NCBI GenBank assembly: GCA_030411725.1
Contig: MU839837.1
Location: 930,001 to 994,000, forward strand
Source: Echria macrotheca
Lineage: Eukaryota; Ascomycota; Sordariomycetes; Sordariales; Schizotheciaceae
Direction: 5' to 3'
DNA: 64,000 nt
In this document: positions 24,853-35,263 of the stretch, piece by piece
Layout of the letters: each line of letters starts with the position of its first letter
How positions within the stretch are numbered: position 1 is the stretch's first letter
Position numbers and translations under genes: made by a program
Notes under the pieces: model-generated
The model's database searches: none
Told to the model about the DNA's origin: nothing
The model's input: the letters and a program-made list of their open reading frames with translations, nothing else

Positions 24853-25143
24853 ATGGCCCCCATTACAATCGTTTCTCGAAATGGAGCCTCAGCCGCAGCT
24901 GGCGCATCGTCGGTCATCTCCAACAACAGCTCCTCCGGTACGAGCGCCTTCAATCCGTTTCTTGTTCAGACGTTCTGCGGGCCTCGCGGAAACAAGAGTG
25001 CGTGTATCACCAGCGGTGGGGTGCTGGCGCTTATCTGCCTTGTCTCCTTTTTGATCTTGCTTGCCGTTTCCATCTGCGTCTTCAAGGCGAAGATGCGGAA
25101 GCGTGCGAGGCAGGATCTTGAGACGGGGAGTGGTAGTGCTTGA
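24853..25143 (+). CDS. Small single-span membrane protein (96 aa)
   Basis: Single exon from ATG 24853. A Ser/Ala/Asn-rich N-terminal half contains CGPRGNKSAC, then comes one strongly hydrophobic helix at about residues 56-77 (GVLALICLVSFLILLAVSICVF). A basic juxtamembrane stretch (KAKMRKRARQ) follows, which by the positive-inside rule places the short C-terminus in the cytosol. No family recognised. It sits at the edge of the repeat-rich island. Confidence 0.65.
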   Translation: MAPITIVSRNGASAAAGASSVISNNSSSGTSAFNPFLVQTFCGPRGNKSACITSGGVLALICLVSFLILLAVSICVFKAKMRKRARQDLETGSGSA

Positions 25144-25447
25144 TCTCCCTTGGGTGCTGATGATGTATGCCATTTAGGTAAGTATTTAATCGCAGGTCAT
25201 CCTTTTCTGGCTTGGCTGTTACAGAAGGAGTTGGGTGTCATGGTTGGAGGTACACAGGTAGGTGCAGGACAGTCTCCCCACTCTCCCTCATTATTACAAA
25301 GAAACCACAATTTTTTCTTCTTCAACTGGTCTCGACTCCCGTTCTTTATGCAAGGTAAGGTAGGTGGTAGACAAAGTCAAAGGGAGAATCCCCGAGACAG
25401 ACCATTGTTCAAAGACGCGCGATGTGCTGGATAAGGAATCTGACAGC

Positions 25448-25790
25448 GGTGCACCCCCTTTTTGATCCGTACGTATCCCCTTGAAGATAAGCTTTTCGCC
25501 CACATTCTCAAATGTATACGTTTCGGTATATTAGCAATAGCTAAAGGGCCATTAATAAGGGCTTTACAACTTATTAATTACGTTTTTAAACCTTCATTTA
25601 CCGGATACAAGATATGAAAGGTCTCAACCTAATGAGTACAGAGGGGTGCAGCGAATAAACGTAAGGACCTTAAAATCTTTACTTTTCTCCACCTTTGCAA
25701 GTTTAAAACCCCTTATATATAGTAAATAGGCCTTTGAAAAATATATATACGGCTTTTTCAAATAATGCCAACAGTAGATTTGGAATGTAG
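25448..25790 (+). mobile_element. MITE-like element copy 1, 3' truncated
   Basis: Starts with GGTGCACCCCC and is collinear with the copy at 29879-30274 across its length. Shared blocks include CCCCTTGAAGATAA, TTTACCGGA, AAGTTTAAAACC and TATATATAGTRAATAGGCC. The right terminal inverted repeat seen in copy 2 is missing here, so the element is truncated. AT-rich and without coding capacity. Many differences between copies are C/T or G/A. Confidence 0.75.
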
Positions 25791-25799
25791 TACGTTGTG

Positions 25800-26801
25800 C
25801 AAAGTTCATCCGATTGGGACAGCTCCTTCCCGAGGTTGCTGAGAAGCACCGGGACGTTTGGTTTCACCTTGTCGAAAATTTCTTCTGCGCTGTGTCTCAG
25901 TCTCTCCAGCCAGAGACACTGAAACGACACTTGCAAATCTAGATTGACACTGCGATGGGTCCACGTGGTTTGAACGTCTCCTTTCCTCTACACGAAGGGT
26001 TTGTGAGACCTTCCGTGTCTTCTAACTTTGCTGTTTGGAGGTCTGGCGACCCTGAAGCACGGGAGTATTGGAGATCCTTGTGTCATGCTGCTAACGTCCG
26101 TATGAGCTGGGCTGCGCAGTCTTGAGCTATGCGCTCGTATCTTAAGAGACGGCGCGAGAACCACGGTTACTGGACCTGGATGCGGAGAATACAGCGGTCG
26201 GCAAAGTGGAAACTACTTTTTCGACACGCCCACCCTTCCCTCGGAGATCCCACCGAGGCTTAAGTCTTCTGTGTTCGGTGCGGTTGGACCAAGATTGACG
26301 AGAACGTCGTCATCCACATCCATACTGGAGCATATATTGCCCGGCTGACCTGATGCGCTGCCTGTCCTCCGACTCCGGCCAACCTGCGAAACGGTCATAC
26401 CTCTACTCGCGGAGGCGCGTATTTCGAACCGGTCCAGCCTATGTTATTCATCAGGTCATCTCGCTTCCACGGATATACACTGTCGCGTGACTGGGTGGGC
26501 ACCTTGGTGTTATTCTCGCCAATGTTGAGCGACAGCGGTTGCTTGATCTCGCTGAGCTGAGGTTTGTCGTGGGCTGAACTCACACGTCGGTGTTGTTCTT
26601 GCCCATAGCGGAGTCTAGCGGTAGCGTGTCCTTGTTGAGCATGGCGGCAACGTGGGCTAGGTGTTTACAATACCATAGCCCACGTTCTGCGATTGCGGTA
26701 ACGAGGATGTTCTTGTTGAGCAAAGCGGTGACCTTGTCAGTACGCACTTCATGTGCTATGCTGCCCTGTGAAGCGCTTGGCGGTAACTTGAACGGCGTCA
26801 G
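25800..26801 (-). pseudogene. Eroded coding remnants with ankyrin-like repeats
   Basis: Minus-strand stretches read as protein but lack starts and are separated by stops or frame changes. At 26801-26580 an open frame carries VTALLNKNILVTAIAERG and VAAMLNKDTLPLDSAMGKNN. At 26579-26400 QPLSLNIGENNTKV repeats the same pattern as PLDSAMGKNNTDV. A third piece at about 25970-25800 reads ERLRHSAEEIFDKVKPNVPV and ends at the MITE copy. The repeated LLNK…L.A…N spacing resembles ankyrin repeats. Best read as remains of a repeat-domain protein gene of the kind often found in fungal NLR or HET loci. Tentative. Confidence 0.35.
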
Positions 26802-27019
26802 CTATTTTGTCTGAGCCAAGGATCCGAAGGATCTTTTAGGCGATGGCGTGAATGCTGGCAGGTACGTGCCTCGCGGTTTCGTTTCACGTTCTTGGTTTCG
26901 GGATGTCCTGGTGGCGTCCCTGTTTCGTTTTATAGTGTTGTTGTGTTCTGCGGTTCTGTGGGGTGTCCCGATGGCGTCCCTGTCTTCGTTTTAAGGCGTT
27001 GTGCTTTGCCGTGTGTCCT

Positions 27020-27400
27020 TCTTGCGACCCTTTTCTGCTTCGTCGAGTGTTCTTCGTCGAGTATTGGTTGCTAGGTTGTCGAGCTCTGGGTGCTTCGTCG
27101 AGTATTCTTCATCGAGTATTGGTTGCTTCGTCAAGCTTTAGGTACTTCGTTAAGTATTCTTCGTCCAGTATTAGTTTCTTCGTCGAGCGCTGTGTGCTTC
27201 ATCAAGTGTTAGTTGCTTCGTCAAGCGTTAGTTGCTTTGTCAAGCTTTAGTTACTTCGTCAAGTATTAGTTGATTTGTTAAGTATTAGGTACTTCGTTAA
27301 GTGTTAATTACTTTGTCAAGTATTAGGTGCTTCGTCGAGTGTTTGGTGCTTCGTCGAGCGCTGGTTGCTTCGTCGAGCGTTGGGTGCTTCGTTCAGGATA
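27020..27400 (+). repeat. 19-bp minisatellite, about 20 degenerate copies
   Basis: Tandem array with consensus near TTGCTTCGTCGAGYGTTGG. Units differ mostly at TCGTCGAG versus TCGTTAAG, TCGTCAAG and TCATCAAG, which are C-to-T and G-to-A changes. The period is not a multiple of three, so it is not protein-coding. Confidence 0.85.
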
Positions 27401-28046
27401 TGTGTGTGGTGGAACTCCCTACCCCTCCGATACCAAGAAAGAAACGGCGCACACTACAAAATACGGCTACGACGCCTCCCCCTACACCCCCGCCCCTCCC
27501 GACTCCTCGACACCTTCCTCTCCCCGGCGCCGCCGGTTCCGCCAACGCAGGCTACCCCCAGCAACCAGCCCACGCCGCCAGGTTCCCCCAGAGTCGGACA
27601 TACACTTCTCTCCCCTCCAGAAAGAGCCAACAGACTGGTTCGACCCCGTTACGAACCCTTTTGAATCCGAAATCGAACAGCGGCGCGAGCCAGTCAAGGA
27701 GACCAGAATCTAGACGACATGGTCCCCACCCGAGTTCAGCAACTAATGATTCGACCACAGTGCCACCGGGAGGTTGAATAGTATGTAAGTCCTTTGCGGT
27801 GTTGTTTGTCATGAGGAAACCAAGTCAGTGTCACACAAGCGGCAACCGCTACAGGAATCACTTAGCCTTCCTCTTTGCTACCGTATTACTCCCTCGGACT
27901 TTTAGTCAGAGGTCGCTTCGCAATCGCCAGATGCAGAGTGGTAGCAGACTAACGCCTTACAGAGTAAGGTCTAGTCCTTTCCTAGAACCGCATTAGGCCT
28001 TGTGTGGATGTGGCATGGTGTGGCCTTGCGTGCCTTGAGGCGTGCA
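27401..28046. other. Repeat-island sequence, no supported gene
   Basis: Pro/Arg-rich open frames overlap in all three plus-strand frames, which indicates composition and not coding. No domain found. Confidence 0.4.
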
Positions 28047-28255
28047 CGGGGCCGATGAGAATGACCAGCCCTTACCAGCACCCTCTGCGCCATCTGAGAA
28101 GGAGGATTCGGATATGGACGCAGGCAAACAAACGCCGGATCAGGACGAGAAAGGGGACGAGTAGTGAGGTCGATGAGGATGACCAGCCCTTAACTGCGGC
28201 TACGAGCTACCAGAGGACATCCCCAGGAAGATTCGGATGTGGACGCGGGCGGGCG
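28047..28255 (+). repeat. Two-copy tandem duplication of an acidic coding-like segment
   Basis: The segment GATGAGAATGACCAGCCCTT … GATTCGGATATGGACGCAGG recurs about 118 bp downstream with changes. The first copy reads in one frame as an acidic Pro/Ser peptide (DENDQPLPAPSAPSEKEDSD…) ending at a stop; the second is out of frame after its first third. Looks like a decayed fragment of a larger, possibly transposon-encoded, protein. Confidence 0.45.
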
Positions 28256-29716
28256 GGCGCCGGGTTGGGGCGGGGCGGAGATGGGTATCTGAGGAGAGGT
28301 CGGGAGGCAACAACTACGATCCGTGGGAAGAGAGCGAAGGGAAAGGAGAGGGGGTTGGGGGCGTAGCGGGTGTGGATGGGGGCGGCGGACGGGGGCGCCG
28401 CTGATGGGAGCTGGGGTGAGCGAGAGGAAGACTGGTGTGGCTGTTGGAGAGGATGGCGATTAGATGGAGATAAAGGGAAGTGGCGCGTGTGCTACACAGT
28501 GTGACGGAGCAAGTGGAGCTGTGACATAACGATATCACCTCACTTTCCTGGTCACCTAACTAAACTCTCTCTATTCTCAGATAAAGGCGGTGGGCCTACA
28601 GCAGGGCGGCCGATTCTTGGAGAATGATGCTTCCGAGACACATTCTCGTATCTACAACTTTCTCCCTACCTTCGCTCTCATCAACGTTCGCCTCAGAGAT
28701 TCCGGTACCCAGTTGCGTCCAACCACGGCCATGTCCTGGAACATCAACGAATCCTCGGCTTGTTACGCGACCGTCGGTTAAAACCCGAACGCACGAGCAC
28801 GAGCAACCAGACGCAAGGTTTGAGACCACGCAACCTGCCGAACAAACCACTACACCCGCACGGTATAAGATAAGAGCAGAGTATACAACACACCAGGAAA
28901 CACCGGTGGCCCCAATTTGAAGTCCAGTCGTCGGTTTCGAGCAAGAGGGAGCGGACCTTATCCTGGAGAGACCCATCGCTCGGCACCACTCGCAAAGTCT
29001 TCCAAAAAAAAAAAACGGCGGCATCACGGCTCTAAGTACGACAGCCCAACGACACGAAATAAGGGCAATCTTAGTTCCAGTGCCGCCCCCAGGCCGCCTC
29101 CAAGGGCCGGGCAGCACACTCAAGAACCGCCTTCTCAACTCTTGGATGATCTGGAAGGCCACGAAGGAGCACACCCACGTTATAACGATACGCGCAGACG
29201 ACTGGGCCCCGTATCCGCCAGCCTCCGGGGCTCCCTCTCTCTCCCACCAAACAAACATCCCTTCCATCAGCAATCTTTAAGATCTTATCCACATGATCCA
29301 TACGCACACACAGAACCCATCATTTGGGAACACCAGCCCTTGCATCACAGTAACGTGGTACCCCCGGCTCGGGACGACGGGGATAACAATCGGGTTCGCA
29401 CCATGTATATAATAATTTGTAGCTCGCTCTCCCTCAGATTCCTCTCCAACAATCATCAGTCTCTTCCTGGACACATTTTAACGCCTCCCCATAATTGTCG
29501 AGCTCTCTCTGGGTTTTGTAATGCAGAATTTAAGCAATAACAGCGCAGAACAGTTCAAGCCCAGGCATGGGGGAAATACGGAGCCAGTTCCCGTGGAATG
29601 ATGTTGTATGGGGAATAACCCACACATATTTCCATCTTGGTCCCAAGAGCCTCTCCCTCCACATACCACACCATCCCTAGCAGATAGATCTATGGATCAG
29701 TCCTCACCACATCCGA
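28256..29716. other. Repeat-island sequence, no supported gene
   Basis: Open frames of up to 225 aa occur on both strands but are low-complexity, lack domains and overlap each other. I see no gene. Confidence 0.4.
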
Positions 29717-29772
29717 CCAGCCGAGTGCTCTACCACTGAGCTATGGGAACTTTTACCGCTGAGCTATGGGAA
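29717..29772 (-). repeat. Two tandem tRNA-Cys 5' fragments
   Basis: Minus strand reads TTCCCATAGCTCAGCGGTAAAA, then GTTCCCATAGCTCAGTGGTAGAGCACTCGGCTGG. Both match the acceptor and D-arm (A-box) part of the tRNA-Cys gene at 31336. Both lack the anticodon 3' half and T-arm. Confidence 0.8.
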
Positions 29773-29878
29773 GTCTAGCACTGAGTTGGAAGGAGCTACC
29801 GTGTTACAACTCATATAGCAAAGGTGCTCCTTCGAAATATATCTGGACCTTCTTTCATTATCCAGGGCATTTGAGGGT

Positions 29879-30274
29879 GGTGCACCCCCCTTTTGCTACG
29901 GGTGCATCCCCTTGAAGATAAACTTTTCGCATAAATCCCTAGATACAAGCGTTTTCGGCGTACTCGCAATGGCGAAAGACCAATAGTAAAAAGGCTTTAC
30001 GATCTATTAACTACGTCCTCAAACCTTTATTTACCGGAAATGAAAAATAAAAGGCCTCGACCTAACGTATATCCAGGGGTTTAGCGAGTGACCTAACTAC
30101 CTTATACTTTAACTTATATCAACCTTTATAAGTTTAAAACCTTTTATATATAGTGAATAGGCCTTTAACAGATATATATACCGCTTTTAGGAAAAACATT
30201 AACAGTAAATAAGAGGGCATATGCGTAGAACGCTATGACGGGGGGATATATCCGTAGCAAAAGGGGCGTGTACC
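29879..30274. mobile_element. MITE-like element copy 2 with terminal inverted repeats
   Basis: About 396 bp, AT-rich, bounded by imperfect inverted ends of about 30 bp. The left end is GGTGCACCCCCCTTTTGCTA and the right end, read inverted, is GGTACACGCCCCTTTTGCTA, both continuing CGG and then ATCCCC-like bases. No coding capacity. Related to the truncated copy at 25448. Superfamily and target-site duplication are not clear. Confidence 0.8.
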
Positions 30275-31199
30275 CCTATCAGATGCCTTTACGAGTAATA
30301 AACCTTGGCAGAGTCGAACGCAAAGTAGCCGACTAGGTTGGCGATACAGAGTAACGAAATCAAGTTATGAACTAATGCTGGTCCCCTCCCCAAGAAAACG
30401 ACAGTCATTCTATTCCTAGATAGAGTCAGTCAAGCCATTTTTTACCCAAATACGAATTGGTATCAAGCAAGGTTTGGTTACCTGCATCCGATCAGCCGGC
30501 CCTTCCTCCCCCTGCTCCTCCGCCTCGTCCTCTACCTTTACCACCACCTCCTAATGTTGCGGGCGAAGGCGGCGGGGGCGGTGGTAGCCGTGCCTCTGGA
30601 CATGCCAGGGGCTACCAATTGGATTTGGTATACTAAAGGTGTCATCAAAGAGACTCTCTTAGCCCCCCCCCCCCCTCCCCCCCGGGCAACTTGCCGACCG
30701 GCGCGGCCGAGGATGGGGCGGTGTTGTTGGACATTGTCTATCTATTCTTCAGCACACACGCCTTGTGTGGCAAGTAGGCCCCATGCGATAGCGAACACAA
30801 TGGCCGAAGCTAGGGAGATAGGATATAGTAGTGGTTACTGATGAGAGTTTGTTAGCACAGAGAGGGTCTCGTATCTGCAGGGTCAGCTTCCGGGCCTGAG
30901 AACCTACAAAGCCGAAACACTGGAATAATTGCAGAGCTATCCAGATATTAGTATTTAGGAGGATAACATCGATACAATGAGGAGAGCGAAGGTGGTGACG
31001 TGGATAGCGTACTTACTTGGTGGTGTCGCGAGGTTACAGAGGAAAGTTTCGGCGCCAGGGTCGCTCTGCCGTTTGTCAACATGTCTCTCGCGCACTCGGT
31101 AGCAATTGCGGGAAGGTGCGATCCAAGATTTCGCCCTTTCCCACGATTTGCACCGGGCCCCGCACCAACCAATGAAAGGAGCCGCAGCTCAGCGGTAGA
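30275..31199. other. Repeat-island sequence, no supported gene
   Basis: Contains a short poly-C tract near 30663-30684 and no convincing coding frame. Confidence 0.4.
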
Positions 31200-31335
31200 G
31201 TTCCCATAGCTCAGCGGTAGAGCATTCGGCTTGTGCATCATCAAATTTCCACCAGCTCCAGATATATAAGCGATGGCAGGAGGAGCTCTACCAACGCAAT
31301 GGGAGAATGGTAGCTTCCATAGCTCAGCGGTAAAA
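31200..31335 (+). repeat. tRNA-Cys 5' fragments upstream of the full tRNA gene
   Basis: GTTCCCATAGCTCAGCGGTA begins at 31200 and stops being tRNA-like after the D-arm and a partial anticodon stem. A second fragment (CTTCCATAGCTCAGCGGTAAAA) lies at about 31314-31335 and abuts the complete tRNA-Cys. The same two-fragment order occurs inverted at 29717-29772. Confidence 0.75.
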
Positions 31336-31435
31336 GTTCCTATAGCTCAGTGGTAGAGCAACCGGCTGCAGTAAATTATATATATATATAATTTGCTGGT
31401 TCCGGTAGGTCTCGTGTTCAAATCACGATGGGAAC
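31336..31435 (+). tRNA. tRNA-Cys (GCA) with a 29-nt intron
   Basis: Acceptor GTTCCTA pairs with TGGGAAC. D-arm GCTC/GAGC, anticodon stem ACCGG/CCGGT, loop C-T-GCA-G-[intron]-T, variable loop AGGTC, T-arm TCGTG-TTCAAAT-CACGA. All stems pair, with one G-T in the acceptor. The intron (31372-31400) lies after position 37 and is almost a perfect AT palindrome. It may be functional or the head of a SINE-like element (see next entry). Confidence 0.85.
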
Positions 31436-31529
31436 TTGATTTTTTGCTTGAATTATCTGTCACAGACAGAAACGCACCTACGGAAGCGAGCTTGGGAGCG
31501 GAGGTGGTGTGGATGTTTGAATTCAAAAA
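31336..31529 (+). mobile_element. SINE-like repeat, copy 1 (tRNA-Cys head plus ~94-bp tail)
   Basis: Shares with 36679-36485 (minus) both the tRNA-Cys and the following about 94 bp. The shared tail begins TTGATTTTTTGCTT and includes GGAAGCGAGCTTGGGAGCGG and TTTGAATTC, ending in a short A-run. Homology begins at the tRNA 5' end and stops after the A-run, as expected for a tRNA-derived retroposon. A plain inverted duplication is the alternative. Confidence 0.55.
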
Positions 31530-33657
31530 CAGACGTGTGCAACCATTGGCCAGGCCGAGGAATTACCCCACCCATGGGTCCATTTCGGTCCGTGCGTTTT
31601 TTACAGTTCTGAAAATGAAAGTTTCATTCTTCGAACGGAAATAGACCTCGCTCGTCGCCACAGTTTGCACTAGTTTCGCTGAGATTTCACCCACAGTTTC
31701 TTCCAGTACGGCTCATGGGTAATTCGACCCATGGGTAATTCCTAGGCCTATCTCAGAACGAGGTGCCATTGGCCGATCGCCAAGTCTTGTAACGCTGCCA
31801 CCAGAACTTTGCACAGGCGGGTGGGCCTTCAAAAGTCGAAAGTCCGCGATTACTTCCACAGTTCGCAAGCCTTGCTTCGGTCGGGCGTGCAGGTAGACTT
31901 GCGATTTCATGAAGGCGTTCCTGCCGACCAGACGAAGTCGGCCACCCAGTTTGGATCCTCGCCCTTACGAAGCTCATGGGCTCGGGCCCACTGGGCGTTG
32001 TCAAATCCCGTCACACAGAACAAGGAACCGCTGGACAGTCTATTCCCCGTCTTAACACGTCTCGGGTTCTGAAACATTGTGAAGATGTGGGACGAAGGAC
32101 ATTTGTCTGGCGGTGAACCACATGTTCAAACATGGAAGCGTATCAGAGGCGGTGTTACTGGAGGTGCGGGTCTCCCGGGTACCTACACGGACGATCAGTG
32201 TCTTCCTCGAGTTCATGTCAAGGCTCGAGCCACCAAAAAGACAAATAGGTTCGACTGCATCATTCCTCCTCAAGCACGGGGTATAGGTACCCGATCATCC
32301 TATGACCGAGTACAGGGCAGCCTGAAGCTCACAAAGGGCGTGGAGGTTCAGGAGATGCCGAGCAAGCCGGTGTAAAAAGACAAGAGCAACGTCAGGTGCT
32401 GTCTGGGCCATCTAAGAATCCCATGCAATTAGCAAGCCGACACAGCGGGGAAGGCAGTGGCAGCGGAGCCAACGGCATAGGTCTTCGCGCCGACGGTGGT
32501 ACGGGTCAAGGCTCATGCAAGGTCCAAACAAAAATAAGTCGTCCGCGACCGGTGGGACGCGAAAGCCCGAGCTAACTAGGTACAAGTGGCTGGGACGGGG
32601 CCCGTACCCCGACACCAGGGGCCTCAACAGATGATTGGCTATGGCAGACGACTGGGCTCACAGAACAAGACACGGGAGGTTTTCCTCGTCTAGCAAGAAG
32701 TTCACCGCCGACCTGCCGCTGCGGAGCGGTCATGGAGTCCCGGGGCCTGATATCTAGCTAGTGTGGTATTGTACCTACGAAGTTAGAAGATCACGAAGGA
32801 AACCAAGCTTCTGGCAACCGGTGTCTGACAACCGTGTTCCGCCTCCTACCTGGCGGACTTCCGCAACAATCGTTGGCGCCCCAACGAGCACGAGACTACC
32901 GACGCCACGACCAACAACGCAATCAACCGTCGCCGCCAACCACTACCTGATGGGCGGTCAGACGGCAGGAATTTCCGACAGAACCTCCTCTTGGCGGTCG
33001 TCGTTAAAGAAGTTGAACCGTAGATCATATTCGCTTCCGGTTGTAGCATGGTTGCCCTAGTCTAACGCCCTCATACGGCGCAGGAGCCCAACGGTAGCCC
33101 CAACGTTACCCCAACATTCCCGTAGCGGTAGGTGTCACAACAAACACACCGTGCTCTTAGTCATGCAACTCCCGTCAATCGAACCAGTTTGGGAACTCTT
33201 TCTCGGTGACGAAAGGCACAGCCGCTTAGCACGGCATTGCTCACGATTGGAATTGCCTGCCGCGGCATTCGTGAGGCGCACTGTCCTCGGGATCGATGTT
33301 CATAGGGCACGTTAATAGGATTGATCCCTTGAATCCACACAACTCAAGGATGTGGTTGGGCGTGATTATTGGTTGCTGAGGCTCTCAGAGTATGGTTAGG
33401 CTTACACTGGAGCGTACAGCAGCATCCGCAAGTCTAAGGCGAGGATGTTGGAGGAGTAGGCTGAACCCTGCGGCTATACGACGGGTATTGCAATGGTCAA
33501 GAGCTAGTTGAACACCATGCCAAGAGATATAAAGCCCTCCCTGAATCCGCTCGAGTAGGACAAAAGCCGGAAGCAAGAATCGACAAGGCTTGGTCACTTA
33601 TTCAAGATCAACCCCAACCCACCTGTCTCCAGTCTTCCAGAAAGGCCCCCCTTCACA
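31530..33657. other. Gene-poor repeat-island sequence
   Basis: About 2.1 kb with short direct repeats (CCCATGGGTAATTC twice near 31710-31742) and scattered open frames without domains. Nothing firmly supported. Confidence 0.4.
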
Positions 33658-33978
33658 ATGAAAGCCACCGGTACTTTTATTCTGTCGGCCATTCTGGCCT
33701 CCCTCGTCGCCGCTGCCCCGGCTGTCGACCACCCTCCCGCCACACCGGCGAGGTCGCCCAACGCTGCGCAACCGGCCAACCTGTTCAAGCGCGACTGCAA
33801 CGGAGGCTCATGCCCATGCAACCTCCCCGACTATTCGTTCTGCATCAACAACCAAGCCCAGCCCGACAGCTGCTTCTGCCAGAGCGCCTGCTGCTCGGCC
33901 AATAACGGCTATTGCTGGCCCGCTGACCAGCCCCACCTGCCAGGGGATTACTGCTTTGGCGGAACGCCCGGCAAGTAG
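33658..33978 (+). CDS. Small secreted cysteine-rich protein with Kex2-type propeptide site
   Basis: Single exon, 106 aa. Signal peptide at residues 1-20 (MKATGTFILSAILASLVAAA), then a short Pro/Ala-rich propeptide ending in Lys-Arg at 44-45, the usual Kex2 cleavage point. The predicted mature part is 61 residues with ten cysteines at 47, 52, 54, 62, 72, 74, 78, 79, 86 and 99, so five disulfides are possible, including an adjacent Cys-Cys pair. No family recognised. Small size, secretion, many cysteines and location in a repeat-rich island are typical of effector-like or antimicrobial proteins, but activity is not shown by sequence alone. Confidence 0.8.
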   Translation: MKATGTFILSAILASLVAAAPAVDHPPATPARSPNAAQPANLFKRDCNGGSCPCNLPDYSFCINNQAQPDSCFCQSACCSANNGYCWPADQPHLPGDYCFGGTPGK

Positions 33979-34819
33979 GGAAGAAATGCTTGGAAAAAAG
34001 ACGGGTGGGATATGGTTATAAGGGGTTCTTGTCCTCGACTAAGGGGGGATTGGGATATGAGGACGAGGCACAAGGTCATCGCGGACTGTCCTTTCTTCTT
34101 TTCTTCTTGGCTTGGCTTGGCTGTTCGGCACTCTCCCCTGGTCTTGTTCACACATTGCGCCGTTGTACAACATGACCACCAACTTATTTATCGGGGCCCA
34201 GCAGAGTTACGTCGAACTTCAGTTCTTAGAAAAGTTGTATTACACACCAACCGCACCGAAAAACCCAAAAAACACAGCAGATTCCGGTTTTAGTCTAGCT
34301 ACCTAGTTATACCACTATTACTTTTCTTGGTATAGGACACGGTGTAGTCGTCCGTCTGCAACAGATAGTACCTAATTCTCAAGCAATTAGCAAATACATC
34401 TCTGCGAGAGACTGAGCATTAATATCCAGCTTGGAGGTGACGAATTACCTAGTCAATGACCAAGCCGATCCTCTCACCTTCCTTGACGCTGTGATCCCAG
34501 GCGGCACGAGCGAGAGCCACAGATTTTGTTTCCATCCCGCTATGTGTTGATGTGCCTCTATGCCCAGACACCGAATCTGAAGTGGCATATATAGGTACCT
34601 AGGAATGGGAGTGTACATGATTCGTATTCAACTTCATGATTCAGAAGGATGTTGCAATATATATGGATGACCCAGGAAACAATGTCTAGATACCTAGGTA
34701 ACCAGTCTCTCTAACTCTCTCGCGTGAAGGATGTAAACAAGAAAACAAGGGGCAAAAAAAAAAAAAAAAAACGCAGAGAACACCGTAGTAAAACCCCGAT
34801 AATGATGCGTCGAAGTCTC

Positions 34820-35263
34820 TTAAAATGGACGAAACTCATATTCCGCCTGTGAAGCATTATACCTGTTGCAATCATTATGCCCAGGACCCGTCCAACACTC
34901 CATCGTCCCTCGTCTACTCCCCCTATCCCCAACCAGCACAATATTTGCCTGCATCAACAAGCTCAACGTCAGTTTCTCAGACGTGTACGTCCCGCCTGGC
35001 TGAATAGCCGAATACCCCTCTTTCCTCAGCTCCTTGTCGAATTCCGATTTTGCGATCGCCAGACCTGCGGATGTGAGACCGAGGGTGAACCCTGCAGCGG
35101 CCCCTGTGCTCGCCGCTATCAGGGGTGTGGCGGCTCCCAGAGACGCAATCGTGGCGGCAATGCTGCCGGCGATCGAGGCCCATTGGAGCGCTCCGGTGTT
35201 GGCGCCATATTTGATATACATGGTATCCGAGGTGTCGTTGTAGACGGAACAGTACGCGCCCAT
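34820..35263 (-). CDS. Ala/Gly-rich hypothetical protein (147 aa)
   Basis: Single exon from ATG 35263 (MGAYCSVYNDTSD…). An N-terminal polar segment is followed by a hydrophobic Ala/Gly/Thr-rich stretch at about residues 30-72 (SIAGSIAATIASLGAATPLI…), which could insert in a membrane as one or two helices. A charged linker (KSEFDKELRKEG) and a C-terminal half with two Cys (MECW…NDC) follow. The frame continues upstream to 35431 without an earlier ATG of coding character. No family recognised. Intact frame and composition support it as a gene within the repeat island. Confidence 0.65.
   Translation of the reverse strand: MGAYCSVYNDTSDTMYIKYGANTGALQWASIAGSIAATIASLGAATPLIAASTGAAAGFTLGLTSAGLAIAKSEFDKELRKEGYSAIQPGGTYTSEKLTLSLLMQANIVLVGDRGSRRGTMECWTGPGHNDCNRYNASQAEYEFRPF

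Noticed and set aside
27301..27777. Pro/Arg-rich open frames after the minisatellite
   Set aside because: All three plus-strand frames are open and similar in composition, and the first part is the non-coding 19-bp repeat.
28596..29273. 225-aa minus-strand open frame in the repeat island
   Set aside because: Composition is Ser/Cys/Gly/Val-rich without any motif, and competing frames overlap on the other strand.
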